From: Asterias rubens
Lineage: Eukaryota > Echinodermata > Asteroidea > Forcipulatida > Asteriidae
DNA length: 64,000 nucleotides
Assembly (NCBI RefSeq): GCF_902459465.1
Contig: NC_047062.1
Coordinates: forward strand, 21,891,919-21,955,918
Direction: 5' to 3'
Every line of letters starts with the position of its first letter. Positions within the stretch are counted from its first letter, which is position 1. Both the position numbers and the translations under genes were made by a program. The notes beneath the pieces were generated by a model that saw only the letters and a program-made list of their open reading frames with translations, did no database searches and was not told the DNA's origin. This document shows positions 48,597-59,391 of the stretch, one piece after another.

Positions 48597-49613
48597 CAGT
48601 TGCGCCATTTTGGGTGTCACTGTTGGTTATTGTCGATCGCACCCCCTCTTACGGACACTATTCTCACTCTGTAGTATTGTTGAATTATTTTCAGTATTTT
48701 ATAAGTTAAGTAAAGACAGAGAGGAAGACTAAGTAGTTTACACTTTAACTGTGACGAAACTTGAATGAAACAAACAACACACGGGGGTTTTCGCAAAACA
48801 CCTTTTTGTGTTCGAAACTTCCATGTGCTTTTAATTAAAGATGTACATCTTCATTCGAGATTTTCTTTTTACAATTTCCACTGGTATCAAAAATACTAGT
48901 ATTTGAAAACAGGAAATTTAGTCACCAGGCCTTATTTTTCTGTATTGATTGGTTTATCCGTCCCGTGTGATTTTTATAAATTAATTTGAATTAATTATAA
49001 TATTTTCATTGTTGTACAAATCCTTCGATGGCAGTTTTTCGTACTTTTGTATTTCCTTGACAGCTCAAGTTATTCATTACATATCTAGCCTTAAGATTTT
49101 AAATATATAACGATGAACAGATAATTACTGTTGTCAAAATTGATTTGTTTTTACATTATAACCGGTAGATCAGTGAGATAATTGCAAACTTTCATTAAAC
49201 ATCATGCTTGATACGTTAACAGTAATTTTCGATTTACAACTATAGTGCTAATGTAAGTGTAACTTGATTTTGACGGTGTATCTTTCAAGGATGTTGACGA
49301 GACGCTCGCTTTAAACGTTTTCTTGAAATCACAGTTGAAATTAAAAAGATTGTAAATGTTGACGCGTTGTAGCCAATGGAGAGAGAGCGCTAAAATCAAA
49401 ACACAAACAGTTGCATGTGACTGTGCGGCGCGAAGCAAATGTTGGTGACGCAATAATCAATATGCACCGTTGAGCAATTGTGACGCAAGAACTTTCGCGT
49501 GAAGTATGAACGCTAGAGACGGTTGTGTGGCTTAAAAACTAATAGACCCCATCACCGCTATTCTGTTTAAAAAGTGTTGTAGATGCCATTTCTTAAAAAT
49601 TGAAAGTTTGAGT

Positions 49614-52600
49614 ATGGGTTGTACTAAATCAAGAGTTGGTCCGATGCCGGCAAAAAGGACGAGGGCAATGAAGGGTGCAAGGTTTTCCATCACAAACCGC
49701 GTCGCCTCGAGGGGCAATACTGGCCGTACTCCGGGGATGAAGTTGTGGAGGCGGATCATTCATTTCCGGAAAGTGAAGGTGTGTATGGGAGTGTATTCCT
49801 TTATAATTGAGTGATCGTCAATGTTGGCCCACCGGGTTCTCATCCTGCCCATCAGACCGTTTAATACTTAGGCCTACTTGATGATAAGACGTGTCGTGAC
49901 CGGGCGGTCTAGTGCGCACAGTGGTGGCTGATTCTTCACAATCTGGTTTCAAATCTTGGTCCCAGCATAGCACTTGTGTCCTTTAGCAAAACACTCATTT
50001 TTCCTTGGCTTTTATGTCCTCTAACTTATGGATCCATGAAGTAGAAGTAGAATTAGAAGTACATGTATAGTTTTTGTTATTAAATTATAATAAACAAGTC
50101 TAATCTAGAAATTTGTGCTCAAACTTTATTCTTAAATGAACTGAAGAGAAACGTTTTGAGGACTCGCATAAAAATTGCATGACATTTCAAACATTGGTTT
50201 CCCATGTCTAGGTTTCACCAATGACTCACCTTGGTGGTGGAGACATTGCTGCACATGATGAGAGGAGATTGTCCCGCTTTAGTTGCCGAAGGAATACTCG
50301 CCCCGTGGAGTCTTTGCTCTACACGGCCAACAACCAGCACAATGGTGAAGCCGCTGTAGAGAATGCCGTGCTACATCGGAAGCTGACAGTATTACCAGGC
50401 CAACGTAAGATAGAAGGTTTACCCGTACATCAACCTAATAAAAGAGCAACAGATGTAGAGAAATTACTTCAGATAATGTAGTTATTATCACTGCGATCGA
50501 CGATTTCTATACCAATACGTCTAGGTTGTGCAGAGCTGTATTTTACGCTGTATTTTAAGCTGTTCCATTTTTCGTTTTTAGATCTGAACGAAACTCAAGC
50601 TGGAATCCTCCATGAACTCCGAGGTATTGGAATATTGAATGGACAGGCATCTGCCACTGGTTCCATCTCATTTACCGTGGACAATGACCTCCAGTCAGCT
50701 CTGCCTCATACACGCCGTCCTCCCGCTCGTCTAGCCCGGCTGGAGAAGACGCCCGTGGTGCAGGACTTGAGGACGGGCGAACATCTGCGAGAGAAGATGG
50801 AAGCTAATGAGAGAAGACGAAAGGTACGGTGTTGCTAGTGGCTTCAGTCTGTTGGGCGTTCAATGTTCCTCATACACTCCAAAACAGCTTTACCCCCTCC
50901 ACAGTCCAGAAGGATGTAGGCATGTGTGTCATCCACTAGAGCTTGCTGGTAGTGTTGCTCAAGGGCACAAGTGTCACAATTGGGATTTGCATCCATACGC
51001 TGTTGCTGAAACACCAGAGCTTGAGTCTGATATGAACTAGACCCCTCAGCCACAATATACCGGCACTACAAACATTAGATGGGAAAGAATTACATTCATT
51101 TCACTCTGTAAAGTGTCAATCGAAATTAAACTTGACCCTTTTTTTTACTATTTCCCCTCCTTTCAGATCAAGCAAGACGAACTTCTAGAGCGTCTTCGTG
51201 CCCACTCTCGCCAAGCGGTCCACCACAACGAGGTTGCCGCACAGACTGAGCGGAGTCTCCAGCAGCGAGTCGCTGATAAGATCATCGAGAAAGATATTGC
51301 CTTCAACAAGAGAGTGGAGAAAATGATTGCAGATAGAGAAGAGAGAGTCCGGGTCAAGTCCCGCATGGGAGACCACGCTAAAGAGGTTAGAGTCAACCAA
51401 CATTTTTAGAAACAGAATGCTTGACACATATTATGGGTGAAACCGACACATAGGCTATAAGTGTCGGCCCCCAGCTAGGATCCGGAATCTGCATGGGTCA
51501 ATTCTGACCCTAGAGTTTGTAGACTGTACATCCGTCCCGTCGTTAAAAGAAAATACAGTCTTTCAGTCCTCAAAAGTGCTTGATGAGTTTGCTAATTTAA
51601 ACTGGGTTTATTTGTCAAGCAAATTAGATATTGAGCATGCCTACCACTTCCACGACGTGTTTACCATTGGGTGCCGAAAATTGGCACGGTGTACCCCTCC
51701 AATTTAGTGTCTTAACTGTGTCGATGAATCGTTTACTTTCGATGATTTTGATGGGGGTCTGTGCAAGAAGAACAGAGTGTGTGGGAAACTTTGGGTGTTT
51801 TTCGTTAGGGGCACGAATTTCCTCTGCCACAAATTGCGTTGTTTGACTGGTGGCATCTTCATCTTCAACTACGAGGAGGAAGATACTCCAAATTGAAATG
51901 GTGCTTCCCTTGAAGAGACTGTGTATTACTTACATTAAGGTTTGATCCATCCCTAGGTTGTCGAGATTATGGATAAAGAGTGTCAGCTGCGAGCAGCGGT
52001 CACTGTAGCCAAGAAACAAAAGATTGTCCAGACAAATCTTGAGCGTCACCGTCGTCTCCGATCGAACAGGTAACCCAGCCCATCCCTGGATATCAATAAT
52101 AGCTGTCAATTTCAGAAGGATGTGTAAGATAAAACCGTGAGCTATCGCCGAAAATCCGAAGCGAATATGTCCACGCAATAAAAATAAAAATCCAAGATAC
52201 ACTGTAAAAAATTACCGTAATTGTACGGTAAAAAGCACGTAAATAATAATAATAATAATAAAAAACAGTATAGCTACGGTGTTTTACCGTAACTAGATTT
52301 TTCCATGACTTTACGGTGCAACCCCGTAAATACCGGCTCACAATGCACCATGGGATTGTTTACAAATATTTACCGAAATTTTTACGGTGAAAAGTACGGT
52401 GGAACCCGTAAATAATGGCTCGCAATGCACCATGGGATTGTTAAATAAAATCACCGTAATTTTTACGGTGAAAAGTACGCAAACATCTACGGTGTATTTT
52501 ATATATAAAACAATTTCCTTGACTTTACGGTGTAACCCCGTTAATACCGGCTCGCAATGCACCATGGGATTGTCTAAAAGGAATGACCGTAATTTTACGG

Positions 52601-54144
52601 TGAGACGGTGAACTACCATTCTCGCTTTTGCTCGCAAGCCTTTTACGGCCAAAATCCGTATCTGGGCACACCAAAACAACTCTAGGGATCATCGCGCACG
52701 CGCAATGCTTACGAGGAAGTTCAGGCGGGGTGACTATAGAGTAACTAGATTTACCCACTTTTTGTACTCTATTGTACAATCCCGTGCTCATGGTGTATTA
52801 CTTAAAGGTATGATACATCATTGGTTTTGGTTCTGGAAACAATGAGTTCATTCCAATTCCAGTCGTCTAGTTTTCAAAATACCCATCATTGGTAACCTGT
52901 TAAGGTTTCGATTTCATCAGTTATTCTATGTGGATGTTTATATTGTGTTATGAAGACCACTAAATGCAGCGTCTGAATTCGAACAGTGCAAATCGAAAGC
53001 AGTTGTTGCCTTTTGATGGTGTTCAGAACTTTTCTTGAATATCAGCATTTAAGATGGAACTATTTTGAAGGGAGATTATTATCTCATTTGCAGTTTTATG
53101 ATGAAAATTATTTAGAATTATATTTCTTGCCAAATTATTTTGATAATTACCAAAGCTGTATCGTACCTTTAACATATAGTTATTTTCCACTTTTTAAAAT
53201 ACAATACCATTGGAGTAATTATACTATTGTAATAAGCCATTACAATTACGGTCAGTTTCCACTTTTTCAAATACGGTTCCATGGCAGTAATATCAACGTG
53301 TAATATACCGTACGAATCACGGCACTCTGTAACCTCGTGTACGGTTTTACACCGTATTGACAGCCTTATCACCGTAAAAATCACGCCACACCGTAACTTC
53401 ATGTACGCTTCGCACCGTATATTGACAGCTTTCTCACCGTGAAAATCACGGCACACCGTAACTTCGTGTACGGTTTGCAACGTAAAAATTACGGGAATCG
53501 GTTGGCATCTCGCTGCACAACCGATTCCCGTAAATTTTGCGGGAATTTTTTTTACAGTGTAGGAAAACAAGAGTTACTGCAGTAACGCTTCTCAGATTGA
53601 AGTTTGGGGATAAAAACTGCCCTAACCACATTACTTCGAAGTAAAATGATTCTCAAACTGCTTTATACAATCGAAAGCTGTTGTAAGCTTCTAATCAAGT
53701 AATTTTCTATTGCCATTAAATTTTAAGAGTGATTTCCAAACGTATACTTTTCCTTAAATTTGTTTTTCACACTTTGAATACAATTTTTCACCAGAAATTA
53801 ATTTGATCAATGTCACGCATTTCGCCGCTTTAAGCCCGTAAAACATCCCTCCCTCTCCTGCTCCCTCTACTTAATTTAGAGTGAACACTATCACGCGGAT
53901 CCTTCAAAACCGTGTACAACTTTTCAAAAGTTCCTTGAAGTTTGAAGCCGAACACACCCTTCCTTTCTTCAGGGTGAGATTGAGCCAGAGACACCGCGAG
54001 AACGTCCGCCGTGCCGTAGCTCGGCGCCTCGCTGAGCAGGAAGAGCACGCCGAGTCTCAGATGCAATACTACGGGGAGATCGAGACGGCAAGGTTCAGCG
54101 ACGACGAAAGCGTCTTGGACCCAGAGTTGCAGTGGCTCATGTAG
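49614..54144 (+). CDS. STMND1: Stathmin-domain protein resembling STMND1 (6 exons, 367 aa)
   Basis: Stathmin-type helices bind tubulin; the function of the STMND1 branch is poorly known. Exons: 49614-49778, 50212-50404, 50582-50823, 51167-51385, 51957-52069 and 53973-54144, all in phase. A second acceptor would start the last exon at 53880 and add 31 codons. The product starts MGCTKSR, a likely myristoylation (Gly2) plus palmitoylation (Cys3) signal as in STMND1. After a basic, low-complexity region come GILHELRGIGILNGQA and LREKMEANERRRKIKQDELL, which resemble the STMND1 and stathmin helix start. Then follows a long, charged, heptad-like helix (exons 4-5) and a final ERxAEQEEHAE-like helix ending LDPELQWLM. 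The helical part is longer than in a classic stathmin. Assignment rests on remembered family motifs; another coiled-coil protein is possible. Confidence 0.68.
49890..50030 (+). mobile_element. tRNA-derived SINE fragment
   Basis: GGTCTAGTGCGCACAGTGG and GGTTTCAAATCTTGG are box A- and B-like. The following ACTTGTGTCCTTTAGCAAAA is the shared SINE body. It lies in intron 1 of the STMND1-like gene. Confidence 0.55.
50905..51060 (-). mobile_element. SINE fragment
   Basis: GCTCAAGGGCACAAGTGTCA and a decayed box B region match, in inverted order, the SINE copies at 38.8 and 49.9 kb. It lies in intron 3 of the STMND1-like gene. Confidence 0.45.
52200..53559. mobile_element. 1.36-kb element built from ACCGTAA motifs, TA target duplication
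   Basis: The ends CACTGTAAAAAATTACCG and (inverted) AATTTTTTTTACAGTG are flanked by TA on both sides (52198-52199 and 53560-53561). The left part holds about three diverged units each with AATGCACCATGGGATTGT and TTTTTACGGTGAAAAG. The right part holds about three units with ACCGTAACTTCGTGTACGG. ACCGTAA or its complement appears dozens of times. No transposase frame is seen. It fills the last intron of the STMND1-like gene. Confidence 0.78.
53562..53780. repeat. Dispersed repeat with GAGTTACTGCAGTAACGC
   Basis: This segment resembles, in inverted order, 15090-15250 (AGAAGCGTTACTGTGGTAAC; TCTTAAAATTAAAG) and the left part of the 36.2-kb element. Confidence 0.5.
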
Positions 54145-55268
54145 ACTCAATGCTTTGGGAATTAAGGGGTTTGAAATCCACTTATCTAGGGGCGCGCTTT
54201 TTCACTTTTGTGGTGGACTTTCTGTTTCAATGTAGTGGGAGCTTTTAAAGAAAATTTTCAACAAGCGGGGAGTGGGTGGGGGTTAATGGAGGGGGCAGTT
54301 TCACTTTATAAGGTTACCCCTTCCAAGGTTGCCCCTTCCAATATGCCTCATTATAACCCTCTCTTCCCCGCCCTCCCCCCCCCCCCCCCCCATCACATTA
54401 AAAATATTTGATCACAGATGAGGAGTGCCTTCTTCTTATCAATGCTCAGTGAATCACTATCGTAGAAAATTTCCATACATATGTTTTTTTACAAAAATGA
54501 AAAGGGGGAGGGGCAAAATCTTATCAATTTACTAGAGCAAGAATGTTGCTTCAATTTCATGCACAATTGATTGTATCATATTATGGCAGCCTAGAAACAC
54601 AGCAAGACAGAATAAATCAAGTTATTTCTTAAGATATGTAGGTAAATAATTTATTGTGCAACTTTCAAAAACAACTTATAGAGCCATAAGAATACTGCTG
54701 TATTTAACAAATCATGCAAATTAACCAAAATATTTGATAGAAATTTAACAGAAAACCACTTTGTAATGATTCACTCGGTTTTTTTAAGTCAGTATTAAAA
54801 ACTCTCTTATAACATACCTCAATGCCAAACCATTGAGCTAAAATGCAAGAACTTTTGTCACTCACAACATTGCAGAATTTGTTTTGTTTTCTGAAAATAC
54901 ACCTTCATCTTTGTACAGGACAGGTATTATGGTTTGAATTTGACTTTTCTCCAATATGAATCTGTGTTTAACCAAACTAAGAATGTGAGTATAAGTAACT
55001 CAGGTCCCATTTAAAATCATTATGTTCTAGTAAAAAGAGGCCATACAAATATTGTATGGGCATGATCAAGTTCAATATATGAAAATTTTACATCGGGGAT
55101 AAAGAATACTAATTTTGTTTTTTAACCATATACATGTTGTACACCGACGTGTGTTAGCATTGTATACTCGGCACTTTCCTGAGCTCTGTGGAAAAAACCA
55201 GGCATATTACTCTGGTGGGATTTGAGTTCCTTTAACATAACAGAAAATAAACAAAGTTTTGAGGTTTC
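54145..55268. other. Convergent 3' ends of STMND1-like and MRPL11
   Basis: A + strand AATAAA is at 54611-54616 and a minus-strand AATAAA at 54650-54655, within 45 bases of each other. The region also has a poly-C run near 54377 and a SINE piece at 55085-55235. No gene is seen. Confidence 0.6.
55085..55235 (-). mobile_element. SINE fragment
   Basis: TTTTACATCGGGGATAAAGA, ACCGACGTGTGTTAGCA and CTGGTGGGATTTGAG match the element at 24.9-25.2 kb, truncated within the tRNA-like head. Confidence 0.65.
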
Positions 55269-57854
55269 TCAAGATAATCGGTCTAAAGCTCTCTTTTCAT
55301 CCAAGGCCTTCCTCGTCTCTGCAACCTCCTCTAAGAACTGTTTATATTCCTCAGGGTCAAGGTCCCGAACTATCTGGACTCCCACTGAGCGACAGGTTCC
55401 GATGATCTGTTTACAGACATCTTGAAGGCTTAGGTCCTGCAGAGGACTGTCTTGGTGTTTGATTTTGGCGATTTCGTAGACGTGCTTGAGAGTTATCTTG
55501 CCGAAGACCTGTTTGCCTAGTAGATAGAGAAAGTGGAGAGCAATAATGGTGTCATTAGCTCCTTTAGTATATTTGTATGTATGACTGGTTCGAAAGCTTG
55601 TAAATTGCACAAATTGACAGAGAACAATTTGTGCAAGGACAACAGGGTTAATCTTTTTTACAAATGCTTTTCTGTGTTTGTGTTGTTGATTGTGCTAAAA
55701 TTTCTTTGAACTTTACACTCTTGAATTATCAACCCATACAAGCTCCTGGGAAAAAAAAAAAAAAAAAATTCCTTGGAAATAGCTACCCCTGCATTGGAGT
55801 AGGGTTATGGAAGATAACCCTAAGGGTTAGCATCTTTGAGTGTACCTTTTCCCCAGAAAAAAAAATTGCATCAAATGTGAAACGAACATTGGGTGGTACT
55901 AGGGTTATAGTTTTGGGAATTGGCTTGGTAGTGTGGAAAGGGCTAAAGATGGCCCCAGGATGACATAAACTCTTTGCATAAAGGCAGTGATTAACTACTA
56001 CTCAAAATAATTATTAGCCGAAGTGACGTAGTTTTCGTAAAAGAAGTAATTTTCCACTAATTTGATTTTGAGGTCTCAAAATCAAGCATCTGCAAAGCAC
56101 GCAACTTCATGTGACAAGGGTATTTTTTAGCTCAAATTTTACACCAAGTGTGAAGACTGGTCTTTGACAATTACCAATAGTGTCCAGTGTCTTTAAGCTT
56201 ACCTGCTTCGTGAACTCCCCTGTTCATACCAGCCGCCTGCAATAAAAGGTAGGCAGATGGTGGCGTTCTCATTTCGATATCATACGTTCTATCCGGCTGA
56301 TGGGGATAAAATTGTGACTTATTATTGCATCATGCGAGGCACAAATACTTGGTGATAACCCATACTCAAATAATAAAGGCAGTGAAGCCCCTTTTAAATC
56401 TTCCCTTCTTCATTCTGATAAGATGACGGTTCGCATTTACACCATGTGTTAAACGTTTCGGCAAGTGTGTGGTTCTGAGATGAACCATAGGTTTACTCAA
56501 CATTCCAAAGTGTGATGTGGCCAACCTAGGGCTAGGTAGCTCAGTTGGTAGAGCACTGGTACGTTAATCCGGAGGACGTTGGTTCAATCCCGATTCAGTA
56601 AATTTGTATTTGTTCAAACCCAAACTATTTCAAACGTACCCTGTCAGTGTCCCTTGTGGTTTATTACTTGATATTTTATAAAATGTTGGTATACCTTTGA
56701 ACAGAGCCCTTGCCTCCCACAGAATTGAAATCTTGAGGGGAAAATAGTAGCAAGGAATAGATTTCCACAACTTACATTTATATGGATGTAGCAGGGAAGT
56801 GGAACTCCGTCTTTGATGTGACTCGTCTTCTGATTGAAGTCTTTACAGAACTGGCCGATTGGTATTCCCCTCTGTGGAGACAGAAATAATGTTACATGAA
56901 TATAATAATTTAAAGCGATGAATGGTCAATCCCCGTCTTACATATGTGATCTTGTGCAGCCATATGTTCCAACACGAGAAAATCTACGCTCTGCAGACAA
57001 ATTTCTCCTTGAAGAACACAGGGCACGCAACTCTTGGGGAGAGCGTTCGTTTCTAGTCGCAGCAGCAAAGATATGGAACGGTCTTCCACATTACATCCGG
57101 ACAGCTGTCACAACTGATACATTCAAATCAGCACTCAAAAACACATCTGTTCAACATCCGCAAATAATCATTGCCTTGACGAGCATAATGACTATAACTT
57201 TTTTTTGAGATATTTTGGAGCTAAGCTGACTAGGGTGCAGATTTTTTGAGCAAGCGCCATGAGCGCCTGCATTGGCAGATACCGGCGCTATATAAGACTT
57301 TGATTATTATTATTATTAAAAATATGTCTTTACATTTATTTTTTTGAGAACATTGTTACTCTTCATGTGATAAATGGCTACCACTTCACTCCTTGAGCAG
57401 AATTTCAACAAGCCCTCTATCAAACCCCACTTCAAAGAAAATTGTTGATAACTTTCTTTGCTGACTTAAAACTGGATTCCCAAATACAGTTAATCAGAAC
57501 ATATTTTGTTGAATATTTATACTTATGAGTGAACAAGGAATTGCATTTTCAATTTTAAGCGTTCATCCCAAAAAGGATTCACCAAAACTGCTTTTTTACA
57601 AAGTTTGAAAAACTATTTTGGTGAATCTTTTTGCCATTCTCTAACGGGAGAATTTCTCAACAACAAGGCTTACTAATTGTTGATTATAATAAAAGAAAGA
57701 TACGCTAAAGTGAACTCACCTGACCCAAAATGGGTCCGAGTGGGGGTCCTGGGGCAGCCCGCCCTGCCCTGATGTAAGAGCGGATTGTATTGCCATGTTC
57801 TACTTTTTTAGCTGCATCCTTTGCTGCCTTCACAGCGCGTGCAGCTTTTGACAT
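55269..57854 (-). CDS. MRPL11: Mitochondrial ribosomal protein L11 (uL11m), 190 aa
   Basis: uL11m sits at the GTPase-associated centre of the mitochondrial large subunit. Minus-strand exons are 57854-57720, 56871-56776, 56296-56203 and 55516-55269, all in phase, with TGA at 55271-55269. The N-terminal domain has [20 protein letters not shown] then [10 protein letters not shown], including the conserved proline pair that docks with factors. [20 protein letters not shown] and [15 protein letters not shown] follow, with the C-terminal rRNA-binding domain [20 protein letters not shown] and a helical tail. The start [11 protein letters not shown] matches the MSK start of vertebrate MRPL11. TTTTCAG at about 57936 looks like an acceptor for a 5'UTR intron. 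A LINE fragment lies in intron 1, and a family C MITE ends about 6 bases from the exon 3 donor. Confidence 0.95.
55981..56192. mobile_element. TTAA-type MITE family C, internally deleted, next to an MRPL11 splice donor
   Basis: AAGGCAGTGATTAACTACTAC to CCAATAGTGTCCAGTGTCT, followed by TTAA at 56193-56196. The donor GT of MRPL11 exon 3 (minus strand, 56202-56201) lies only 4 bases from the TTAA. Confidence 0.8.
56529..56600 (+). mobile_element. tRNA-like sequence (SINE head or tRNA pseudogene)
   Basis: TAGCTCAGTTGGTAGAGC (box A) and GGTTCAATCC (box B) are well placed. The D-arm and a weak anticodon stem can be drawn, but the acceptor stem does not close and the base before the putative GTT anticodon is not T. 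It is unlikely to be a functional tRNA. Confidence 0.5.
56918..57325 (+). mobile_element. LINE 3' fragment (reverse transcriptase C-terminus)
   Basis: The frame [20 protein letters not shown] then [20 protein letters not shown] and [15 protein letters not shown] is the standard end of a non-LTR retrotransposon polymerase. It is followed by GATACCGGCGCTATATAAGAC and a TTATTATTATTATT tail. It is 5'-truncated, in MRPL11 intron 1, on the opposite strand. Confidence 0.88.
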
Positions 57855-58286
57855 TATGGGATGATGCAGTCAATACTTCCCCGAGTTTGGGGGAGATTCT
57901 TCAAATGTTATCACTTCCTTTTCAACTCTGAAAATAGGTAAAAGAAACAAAACAGTTATTTCTTACAATACATTAGGGAATATTTCTGCAGCATGCCACC
58001 AACTTTGATGTTTTTTACTTTTTCCCCCCAATAATTTATAGATAGGCCGACAAAGGCTTTGCATTGCTTGCAGGTACAAAAGGCGAAGGATTTTGTGACA
58101 CCTACCACCATTTTAAGCCGTTGTTACATGTTATTTATACAGCTAGCTAGGTAGGGCTAGGTAGAACTGTACAATTCTGCCCGGTTTTCTGACACAATAT
58201 AATTCGGTTAACCCTACTGTATCTGTTCTTGACACAGACAGTGCAATAAAATAATAATAATCAAAATAGACAGTGCAATAAAATAG

Positions 58287-58457
58287 GGGTAATCTTCCGG
58301 TCGTCGCCACCAATTTATCCGCCGTTAATTAACTCCAAAACCACTGAATTTTTTTCTTACCTTAGAAGAAGGGTTAACGCATATATACATCCAGAAAAAA
58401 AAGAGAGAAAAAAAAAAAAAGTGCCGGAAGTTGGTGGCGACGACGTAAAATTTTTCC
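58287..58457. mobile_element. MITE family B, copy 2
   Basis: GGGTAATCTTCCGGTCGTCG at the left and CGACGTAAAATTTTTCC at the right. It is an inverted copy of the element at 10099-10248, lengthened by an A-rich expansion. Its target duplication TAAAATAG is at 58279-58286 and 58598-58605; the second copy is displaced by a family A insertion. Confidence 0.9.
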
Positions 58458-58458
58458 T

Positions 58459-58590
58459 GGATAACTTTCCGTATGGCGCCACCACTTTTTCACTCATTTT
58501 TACAAAAAGGGATATCTCATTGAGGTAAATAAGATACTATATTATTTCATATCGATTGAAAAAGTGGTGGCGCCATACGGAAACTTTTCC
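58459..58590. mobile_element. MITE family A, copy 3, nested at the end of MITE B
   Basis: GGATAACTTTCC...GGAAACTTTTCC, 132 bp, flanked by a perfect TTTTTCCT duplication (58451-58458 and 58591-58598). The duplicated bases are the last seven of MITE B plus the first base of its flank. Confidence 0.92.
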
Positions 58591-59391
58591 TTTTTCCTAA
58601 AATAGACAGTGCTCTCCGTTGTTCCGGCAGACACAGCACAGTGACCTGACACTGTGCAGTGCAGTGGTGGTACTGTACTGACTACTGGCACCTTGTTAAT
58701 AAAGATTGTTCTTAGAGTCTATAAAAAATACAAACCGTGTGCAGTCTGAGCATTTTAACAATCCCAAATCAGAGAAACGGTGGCGGATTATGTCACAATT
58801 GTAAATTTTCGAGCAACACTGGAATGTTTTGTAACCAATCTGCACTGCACACACACAACTTCCAGTTGTCAACGGGCGCCGCCATGTTATTACCCTAGAG
58901 TACGATGTGCTATTATCTCCCAAGACCCTTTTCAAAGTTAGCCTAGTTAAACAAAATTGGTATTTCTTAATTGGCATAGTCAAGCCTATAAACACACATT
59001 ATTTAACCAAAACAATTGCATGACTAAAGACTTGTTTCGTTCAATTAATAGATTTGTATGCGACATTTTAAACACTTTTATTTTTAAGGGAACATGCACG
59101 AACAGGGTAAACATTGGGAAAAAAAGAAAAGACCGTTAATGTGGTATTGCGCCCTCTTTCGTCTCAATTGAGACATTGTTATTTCGTGTACGTTACAAGA
59201 TGTGTTGGGCAGCTCGGCCCCTGTTATAACAAGTGTTGAATGACCGGTTGTGCCAACTCGACTGTCTGTTGAGCGCATGGCATGCATGGCATTGCGTGTG
59301 TAGTGTGCGTCCGCTATCGTTGTGCAAACGTTGTCTGCGCGCAAGCAGTGGTATTTTTTTTTCTTCAGATGACAACAAACAACGACAAAAT

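Larger units (their letters stand above)
48083..49613. other. Intergenic region OST-alpha copy 2 to STMND1-like
   Basis: It contains a family D hairpin (48261-48476) and a CRE-containing hairpin element (48479-48596), then AT-rich sequence without supported genes. The last 300 bases hold the upstream region of the stathmin-domain gene, where I see no diagnostic promoter element. Confidence 0.65.
57855..59391. promoter_or_regulatory. Divergent region between MRPL11 and the SAP-domain gene
   Basis: A YY1-type AACATGGCGGC on the minus strand (58888-58878) points toward MRPL11 and probably marks its first, non-coding exon, given an acceptor near 57936. Between this and the coding exon lie nested MITEs (58287-58598). 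The 5'UTR of the SAP-domain gene lies just before 59392. Start sites are inferred. Confidence 0.5.

Noticed and set aside
56529-56600. Functional tRNA gene
   Set aside because: The acceptor stem does not close, the base before the putative anticodon is not T, and similar heads occur as SINE fragments elsewhere.
56918-57208. A host gene on the + strand inside MRPL11 intron 1
   Set aside because: The frame is the C-terminus of a LINE reverse transcriptase, followed by the usual TTATTATT tail, and lacks any 5' part.
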